This document shows, piece by piece, positions 55,077-64,000 of a stretch of DNA of 64,000 bases; the first letter of the stretch is position 1, and every line of letters starts with the position of its first letter. The notes under the pieces are model-generated. The model was not told the DNA's origin. It worked only from the letters and a program-made list of their open reading frames with translations, and did no database searches. Source of the DNA: Streptomyces sp. NRRL F-5630 (GTDB taxonomy: Bacteria; Actinomycetota; Actinomycetes; Streptomycetales; Streptomycetaceae); the NCBI RefSeq assembly GCF_000719475.1, contig NZ_JOGO01000003.1:186001-250000 (forward strand), in the 5' to 3' direction. Made by a program: the position numbers and the translations under genes.

Positions 55077-56081
55077 TCAGGCGTCCGTCCCGCGCGGGTG
55101 GGCCGCCGCGGCGGCCTCGACGCGCACACCGTCCCGCACGTCCATGAACCGCGCGAGCGGGTCGTCGGAAAGTCGCGCCCAGGGGAGCGAGGTCACGAGC
55201 GGCCCCACCCGCCGCACCTCCTGGAGCGCGGCGTCCCAGGCCCGCAGCCGCACCAGCACGTACACGAGCAGATTGCGCACCTCGGCGGGCCACGGATCGC
55301 CCTCGGCGAACCGCGCCGAGAGCGCCCGCGCCCGCTCGGCCGCCGCGACGACGCGCTCCCCGGGGACGGCGTCGCCCGCCCCCTCCGCGCGCAGCCACAG
55401 GTACGCGGCGCGCAGCGGCAGCGCCTGGCTCAGCGAGCCGGGGAGGGCGTCCTCGGCGGCGCGCTCGGCGAAGTCGAAGCACTCGCCGTGCGAGCCGTGC
55501 CAGGCCGCCGAGAGATAGAGCAGCGCCGAGACGTGGGAGCCGTCGTGGTGCGGGCTGCGCCGCGCCGCCCGCTCCCACAGGTCCGTGAAGACCGCGTGCC
55601 CGGCGCCCGTGCCCCGCGCCACGTCGAGCGCGAGCCGCCACGGCACCGGGTCCTCGGGCTGGGCCCCGGCCGCCGCGGCGACGAGCGGCGCGGTCTCCCG
55701 CAGCAGTTCGGCGCGCACGGGCGACTCCCAGGCGGCGTGGACGGCGACCTGCGCGCGCAGGAGGAGCAGGCCGGGGTCGTGCGGGGCCGTCGCCGTCCAG
55801 TGCGCGTACCACTCGGGGCGGCGCGCGGCGAAGGCGGCGAGCCGACGCACCGCGCGGTCCCGCACCTCCCACCGCGCGCGCTCCCGCGTCGTCGCGAGCA
55901 GCTTCGCCGCCGCCTCGTGGTCGCCCGCCCCCGCCGCCACGAGCGCGGGCGCGAGCCAGGGCTCCGGCGCGTCGAGCAGCAACTCCTCGTCGGCGGGCAG
56001 CCCGTCCGGGAGCGGGGCGGTGTGCCGGGCCGTCCGGGCGGCGCGGCGCAGGGCGAGCAGGGAACGCATGGTACGGGCCAT
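55077..56081 (-). CDS. helical-repeat (TPR-like) protein, unknown function
   Basis: This encodes about 334 residues rich in Ala, Arg and Leu, with helix pairs that suggest tetratricopeptide-like repeats (for example AALLYLSAAWHGSHGECFDFAERAAEDA). I do not recognise a family with certainty. The start is uncertain: ATG 56081 (MARTMRSLLALRR) lacks a clear ribosome-binding site, and the frame is open upstream to a TTG at 56174. It follows the oxidoreductase-labelled membrane protein in the same direction, 120 bases after its stop. Confidence 0.6.
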   Translation of the reverse strand: MARTMRSLLALRRAARTARHTAPLPDGLPADEELLLDAPEPWLAPALVAAGAGDHEAAAKLLATTRERARWEVRDRAVRRLAAFAARRPEWYAHWTATAPHDPGLLLLRAQVAVHAAWESPVRAELLRETAPLVAAAAGAQPEDPVPWRLALDVARGTGAGHAVFTDLWERAARRSPHHDGSHVSALLYLSAAWHGSHGECFDFAERAAEDALPGSLSQALPLRAAYLWLRAEGAGDAVPGERVVAAAERARALSARFAEGDPWPAEVRNLLVYVLVRLRAWDAALQEVRRVGPLVTSLPWARLSDDPLARFMDVRDGVRVEAAAAAHPRGTDA

Positions 56082-56201
56082 TGAAAACCGCAGATGGGAG
56101 CGCGTCCAGAGGGCGGGGGGTGCCGTTTCGGCCTCGGGAGGCACGTTGTACGGGCGGGGGTAAAGTCCCGGCAAATCCTGGCGTCCGCCGGGCCGCCGCG
56201 C

Positions 56202-57773
56202 TCAGCCCTTCCGCAGCGCCCGCGTCGCCCCCGCGGCGACCGTCGTCGCGAGCGTCCAGCCGAGCGCCACGAGCCCCGCCGCCGCCCACTGCGCGGCCCC
56301 CTGCATCCGCCAGAAACCCTGCTGCCCCAGGTCCACGACCGGGACGAGCAGGTCGAGCGCGAAGAGCGCCGGATTCCACTGCGGGTGCTCGCCCGCGCGC
56401 AGCGGCGAGGGCGGCTCCCAGGAGAAGAACAGGCTGCTCGCCGCCCACAGCACCCCCATCCACAGCGCCGCCCGCCCGGGCCGGTACCCGTACGCCACGG
56501 TGACGTCCTGCACGTAGCCCCACAGCCGTACGGCGGGCGGCAGCGTCGCGCGCCGCGCCCGCTCCTTGGCGAGCAGCACCAGGCGCGCCTCCGGGTCCTC
56601 GCCGCTCGCGCGCAGCACGGCGGCGAGCCGCTCGTATCCCTCGGGCCGGTACTCCGGCTCGGCGGCGGCGACCCACGCGAGCCGCGCCGAGAGCGGGAAG
56701 GCCCCGACAGGCACGAGGCTCTCGTAGCTGAAGCCGCCCATCGCGAGCAGCCCCGCGCGCGGCCAGCTCGCCGCCCGGTCCACGAGCGTCCCGACCCGCG
56801 CCCCCGAGAGCACCACCCGCCCCCGCTCCACGCGCCGGGCGAGATACCGCAGCTCGGGCACCTGGACGCGGCGCAGCGACACCTCCTGGTCGTTGTCGAG
56901 CACGAACTCCGCCTGCTCCAGGTCCACCGCGTCCCCGAACCTCCCGTCGTCGAGCCGCACCCCGCCCCGGCACTCGAAGCCCCGCACCCGCGCCCCGCGC
57001 GCCGGGGTGCTCCCGCCCGTCACCGGCGGGTCGAGCACGGCGGCCGGGGTCAGGTAGAGGGTGCGCTCGACGGTGAGCTGCGGCGCGTTGAGCGCGCGCC
57101 GCCCGTACGGGTGACTGAGCCGCGCCCCGCGCAGACTCAGCGAGACCCCGATCTGCGCCCCGCGCAGGCTCACCTCGCCCTCCGCCTCCAGCAGTTCCGC
57201 CTGGAGATCCTGGCCCACGCTCAGCCCGTCGCCGAGCAGGCAGCTCCCGCGCCGGTCCGCGCGCAGCACCGCCTGGTTGAGGAGCAGGTCGGTGCCGATG
57301 TGCGCGTCCGTGAGCCGGGCACCGTGCGCGACCTGGCAGCGCGGGAGGTGGAGATCGCCCTCGGTGTGCAGCCGCGCCGCCTCCAGGCGCGGCAGCGCGC
57401 AGTCCACGAGCCGCAGCGTCGTGAACCGCGCCTCCGGCAGCAGCACCTCCTGCTCGAAGCGGCAGCCCACGAGCTCGACGTAGGGGGCGACCGTGCCGCC
57501 CGCGAGGTCCAGCAGGCCCGTCACGCGCGCCCCGGCGAGCTTGAGCGAGGAGACCCGCCCCCGCAGCGGAGGCGGACAGCTCAGCAGCAGGACGCACACG
57601 ACGCGCGCCCGTATCTCCCTGTCGTGGCCCCACGGCTCGGTGCCGTGCGGGTCGTCCCTGACCGGGTCCCCGGTGCGCAGGTCGAACATGCTGCCGTTGC
57701 GGAACGCCTGCCACAGCCCGGCTTCCACCGGGCTCAACCACTCCGGTGGCTCGCCGCTCAGTTCCTCGTACAC
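56202..57773 (-). CDS. repeat-rich membrane protein (often labelled oxidoreductase)
   Basis: This encodes 523 residues. The first 330 are LxLxGAxxxGxLDL-type repeats like a right-handed beta-helix (SLKLAGARVTGLLDLAGG, SLRGAQIGVSLSLRGARLS). Two or three hydrophobic segments (about 430-510) end the protein. The GTG at 57773 follows GGGGAGG by 6 bases. Relatives in Streptomyces are called membrane-associated oxidoreductase, but I see no cofactor motif. A repeat GTGCGCACA occurs twice just upstream (57,801 and 57,813). Function is open. Confidence 0.7.
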   Translation of the reverse strand: MYEELSGEPPEWLSPVEAGLWQAFRNGSMFDLRTGDPVRDDPHGTEPWGHDREIRARVVCVLLLSCPPPLRGRVSSLKLAGARVTGLLDLAGGTVAPYVELVGCRFEQEVLLPEARFTTLRLVDCALPRLEAARLHTEGDLHLPRCQVAHGARLTDAHIGTDLLLNQAVLRADRRGSCLLGDGLSVGQDLQAELLEAEGEVSLRGAQIGVSLSLRGARLSHPYGRRALNAPQLTVERTLYLTPAAVLDPPVTGGSTPARGARVRGFECRGGVRLDDGRFGDAVDLEQAEFVLDNDQEVSLRRVQVPELRYLARRVERGRVVLSGARVGTLVDRAASWPRAGLLAMGGFSYESLVPVGAFPLSARLAWVAAAEPEYRPEGYERLAAVLRASGEDPEARLVLLAKERARRATLPPAVRLWGYVQDVTVAYGYRPGRAALWMGVLWAASSLFFSWEPPSPLRAGEHPQWNPALFALDLLVPVVDLGQQGFWRMQGAAQWAAAGLVALGWTLATTVAAGATRALRKG

Positions 57774-57997
57774 GGCCGGCCTCCCCTCAAGGAGTCGTCG
57801 GTGCGCACAGCCGTGCGCACACACCGTCAGGGATCACATGCCCGCTGAGTGACGTCGTGAACGCGGACCGTGAGACGAATCGCGTGGTGGTGAGGGGTTC
57901 TTTTGTTCGGACGGCCTGCCGCGGGGTGACGCACGGTGGCAGCCCCCGTCTCCTCACGCACACACGGCCACGTCCCGCGCCGCGACCGTGCCCCTCC

Positions 57998-61097
<3,100 letters not shown>

Positions 61098-61101
<4 letters not shown>

Positions 61102-61256
61102 ACGGCACCTCCACGCTTCTGATCATCATCGGCCTGTTCCTCGCCGGGGGCGTCTGGTCGTTCGTCAAGCAGGGGATGCCGAAGAGCCTGCTCGCGATGC
61201 TGTCCGTCGGCGCCGGCGTCTTCCTGATCGCGGGCGTCCTCAACCTGACGGTGTGA
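61098..61256 (+). CDS. 52-residue membrane protein in the his operon
   Basis: A small protein [26 protein letters not shown]... with two short hydrophobic segments joined by a Lys/Pro turn (KQGMPKS). The GTG overlaps the hisB stop and its TGA overlaps the hisH start, so it is coupled on both sides and must be translated. I recall no assigned function for a protein at this spot. It could be a histidine-pathway-linked membrane protein or simply a conserved passenger. Confidence 0.75.
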
Positions 61257-61909
61257 GCGCCACGATGAGCAAGAGCAGCAAGAAGGTCGTCGTCCTCGAC
61301 TACGGCTTCGGCAACGTCCGCTCCGCCGAGCGCGCCGTCGCCCGCGCCGGTGCCGAGGTCGAGATCAGCAGCGACTACGACGCCGCCATGGCCGCCGACG
61401 GGCTCCTCGTGCCCGGCGTCGGCGCCTTCGCCGCCTGCATGGCCGGGCTCCGCGCCGCGCGCGGCGACTGGATTGTCGACCGCCGCCTGACCGGGGGCCG
61501 CCCCGTCCTCGGCATCTGCGTCGGCATGCAGATCCTCTTCGGGCGCGGCATCGAGCACGGCGTCGAGACCGAGGGACTCGACGAGTGGCCCGGCACCGTC
61601 GGCCCGCTGCGGGCCGACGTCGTCCCGCACATGGGCTGGAACACCGTCGAAGCGCCCGCCGACAGCGCCATGTTCGCCGGGCTGAGCCCCGAGGAGCGCT
61701 ACTACTTCGTGCACTCCTACGCGGTCCACGACTGGACGCTCCAAGTCACCAACGCCCACATGCGCGCCCCCCTCGTGACCTGGACCACGCACGGCGAACG
61801 CTTCGTCTCCGCCGTCGAGAACGGCCCCCTGTGGGCCACCCAGTTCCACCCCGAGAAGTCCGGCGACGCCGGAGCCCAGCTCCTCACCAACTGGATCGAG
61901 ACCCTCTGA
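61253..61909 (+). CDS. hisH: imidazole glycerol phosphate synthase subunit HisH
   Basis: This encodes 218 residues. HisH is the glutaminase subunit that feeds ammonia to HisF. The catalytic cysteine is Cys89 in LGICVGMQ, and the His-Glu pair is in FHPEKS; VHSYAV is a family mark. GTG 61253 overlaps the small gene; ATG 61265 is an alternative start. It is separated from hisF by priA and ridA. Confidence 0.96.
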   Translation: MSATMSKSSKKVVVLDYGFGNVRSAERAVARAGAEVEISSDYDAAMAADGLLVPGVGAFAACMAGLRAARGDWIVDRRLTGGRPVLGICVGMQILFGRGIEHGVETEGLDEWPGTVGPLRADVVPHMGWNTVEAPADSAMFAGLSPEERYYFVHSYAVHDWTLQVTNAHMRAPLVTWTTHGERFVSAVENGPLWATQFHPEKSGDAGAQLLTNWIETL

Positions 61910-61911
61910 CC

Positions 61912-62643
61912 ATGGCCCAGCAGCTCGCACTCCTCCCCGCCGTCGATGTCCGCGACGGCCAGGCCGTGCGCCTCGTGCACGGCGAGTCCGGCACGGAGAC
62001 CTCCTACGGCTCCCCGCTGGAGGCCGCCCTCGCCTGGCAGTCCGCGGGCGCCGAGTGGCTGCACCTCGTCGACCTCGACGCCGCCTTCGGCACCGGCGAC
62101 AACCGCGCGCTCGTCGCCGAGGTGACAGCCGCCATGGACATCCGGGTCGAACTCTCCGGCGGCATCCGCGACGACGACACGCTCGCCGCCGCGCTCGCCA
62201 CCGGCTGCACCCGCGTCAACCTCGGCACCGCGGCCCTGGAGACCCCCGAGTGGGTCGCCAAGGTCATCGCCGAGCACGGCGACCGCGTCGCGGTCGGGCT
62301 CGACGTACGCGGCACGACGCTCCGCGGCCGCGGCTGGACCCGCGACGGCGGCGACCTCTACGAGACCCTCGCGCGCCTCGACGCCGAGGGCTGCGCCCGC
62401 TACGTCGTCACCGACATCGCCAAGGACGGCACCCTCAAGGGCCCCAACCTCGACCTCCTGCGCGGCGTCTGCGCCGCGACGGACCGTCCCGTCGTCGCCT
62501 CCGGCGGCGTCGCGACCCTCGACGACCTGCGCGCGCTCAGCACGCTCGTCCCCGAGGGCGTCGAGGGCGCGATCGTCGGCAAGGCGCTCTACGCCAAGGC
62601 GTTCACGCTGGAGGAGGCGCTCGACGTGGTGAGGCAGCCGTGA
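61912..62643 (+). CDS. priA: bifunctional HisA/TrpF isomerase PriA
   Basis: This encodes 243 residues in a single TIM barrel. In actinobacteria without trpF this enzyme isomerises both ProFAR in histidine and PRA in tryptophan synthesis. [39 protein letters not shown] and [13 protein letters not shown] are the family marks. No separate trpF is visible in this window, but that covers a small part of the genome. ATG starts 2 bases after hisH, and its stop overlaps the ridA GTG. Confidence 0.93.
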   Translation: MAQQLALLPAVDVRDGQAVRLVHGESGTETSYGSPLEAALAWQSAGAEWLHLVDLDAAFGTGDNRALVAEVTAAMDIRVELSGGIRDDDTLAAALATGCTRVNLGTAALETPEWVAKVIAEHGDRVAVGLDVRGTTLRGRGWTRDGGDLYETLARLDAEGCARYVVTDIAKDGTLKGPNLDLLRGVCAATDRPVVASGGVATLDDLRALSTLVPEGVEGAIVGKALYAKAFTLEEALDVVRQP

Positions 62644-63046
62644 GCGGCCCCGGCGAGATCCGGCGGATCTCCTCCGGCGGCCCCTACGAGGAGGCCATCG
62701 GCTACTCGCGCGCCGTCGCCCTGCCCAACGGCCTCGTCCTGGTCTCCGGCTGCACGGGGATACAGGCCGGGCGCCTCGTCGCGGGCGGCCCCTACGAGCA
62801 GGCCCGCGCCGCCCTCGCGACGGCGCTCGACGCGCTCGCCCGCCTCGGCCTCACCGCCGCCGACGTCGTGCGCACCCGCATGTACGTCGTGCACAACGGC
62901 GACACCGCCGAGGTGGGCCGCGCGCACGCCGACGTCTTCGGCGAGGTCCGCCCCGCCGCGACCCTCGTCCTCGTCGCCGGGCTCATCGACCCGGAGATGT
63001 CGGTCGAGATCGAGGTCGAGGCGTACCGGGCCCCCGGGGTGGACGC

Positions 63047-63050
<4 letters not shown>
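62640..63050 (+). CDS. RidA family enamine/imine deaminase
   Basis: This encodes 136 residues. RidA proteins hydrolyse reactive enamines such as 2-aminoacrylate. The core marks are [19 protein letters not shown], the Arg-containing TRMYVV and the late [23 protein letters not shown]. It overlaps priA and hisF at 4 bases each. Placement inside the his operon may protect PLP enzymes or remove a pathway by-product; this is inference. Confidence 0.9.
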
Positions 63051-63808
<758 letters not shown>

Positions 63809-63810
63809 GC

Positions 63811-63838
63811 GCGCCGGGCCGTCCCGGCGGCCCGGCGC
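63811..63838. terminator. terminator after the his operon
   Basis: An 11-bp perfect stem (GCGCCGGGCCG with CGGCCCGGCGC) encloses TCCCGG, 2 bases after the hisF stop. It also lies just past the stop of the convergent gene at 63,857, so it can serve both. Confidence 0.8.
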
Positions 63839-63856
63839 CCCCGCCGCAATGCGACC

Positions 63857-64000
63857 TCAGAACCCCAGCTTGTCCGTCTCGGTCAGCGCCGTCACGGCCG
63901 CCTTCTCGCCCTCCAGCTGGACGTCCGCGTGGCCCTGGCGGCCCATGGCGAAGAGCGTCAGCTCGCCCGGCTCACCGGTCACCGTGACGACGGGGGTGCC
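63857..64000 (-). CDS. TIGR03085-type protein, C-terminal end
   Basis: The frame is open to the window edge; only the last 47 codons are seen. The text VTGEPGELTLFAMGRQGHADVQL ends a maleylpyruvate-isomerase-like (TIGR03085) protein, whose family binds metal and often uses mycothiol. It is convergent with hisF. The N-terminal part lies outside the window, so the call is moderate. Confidence 0.6.
   Translation of the reverse strand, partial: GTPVVTVTGEPGELTLFAMGRQGHADVQLEGEKAAVTALTETDKLGF

Overview
The window is high-GC actinobacterial DNA, almost certainly from a Streptomyces chromosome. The evidence is very high third-position G/C, many GTG starts, genes joined by 4-base ATGA/GTGA overlaps, and a gene order (DUF3040, TgpA-like transglutaminase, DUF58, MoxR, carbonic anhydrase, then the division and cell-wall cluster running into divIVA and ileS) that matches what I remember of the S. 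coelicolor chromosome. No phage, insertion sequence, CRISPR array, rRNA or tRNA gene was recognised.

Layout. (1) 1-6.5 kb: the end of a DUF3040 protein, then a leftward set of beta-carbonic anhydrase, MoxR ATPase, DUF58 protein and membrane transglutaminase. (2) 6.6-25.3 kb: the rightward dcw cluster rsmH-ftsL-ftsI-murE-murF-mraY-murD-ftsW-murG-ftsQ-ftsZ-pgeF-yggS-sepF-yggT-divIVA. It makes lipid II, builds the septum and drives polar growth; murC, ddl, ftsA and mraZ are absent. (3) 25.3-37.7 kb: convergent ileS with a short-stem T-box leader, a DksA/TraR zinc protein, lspA, an RluD-type pseudouridine synthase, an acetyltransferase, a CPA1 antiporter, an MscS channel, a small hydrolase, and a thioredoxin-fold protein paired with a membrane protein. 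(4) 37.8-44.9 kb: a DUF2252 kinase-like protein, dnaE, a 54-residue protein and a NYN-domain protein.

(5) 45.0-50.7 kb: a compact leftward ten-gene gas-vesicle cluster gvpO-A-F-G-Y-Z-J-L-S-K lying among housekeeping genes. Eight of its nine junctions overlap or lie within 5 bases, and several of its proteins carry strongly charged tails. (6) 50.8-57.8 kb: an ABC exporter pair with a tiny coupled reading frame between the subunits, a DUF2567 membrane protein, a YbaK-type deacylase, a Lon-N-domain protein and two little-known proteins. (7) 58.0-63.8 kb: the his operon hisD-hisC-hisB-(52-residue membrane protein)-hisH-priA-ridA-hisF, fully coupled apart from a 2-base gap, with a palindromic candidate operator before hisD. 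The window closes with the 3' end of a TIGR03085-type gene.

Regulatory DNA worth attention: the ileS T-box, the palindrome-rich ftsQ-ftsZ gap, a hairpin between murD and ftsW, the hisD palindrome, a 10-bp tandem repeat upstream of moxR, several strong terminators between convergent genes, and about eight starts that look leaderless. Start codons were chosen from overlaps, ribosome-binding sites and -10 signatures, and the uncertain ones are flagged.
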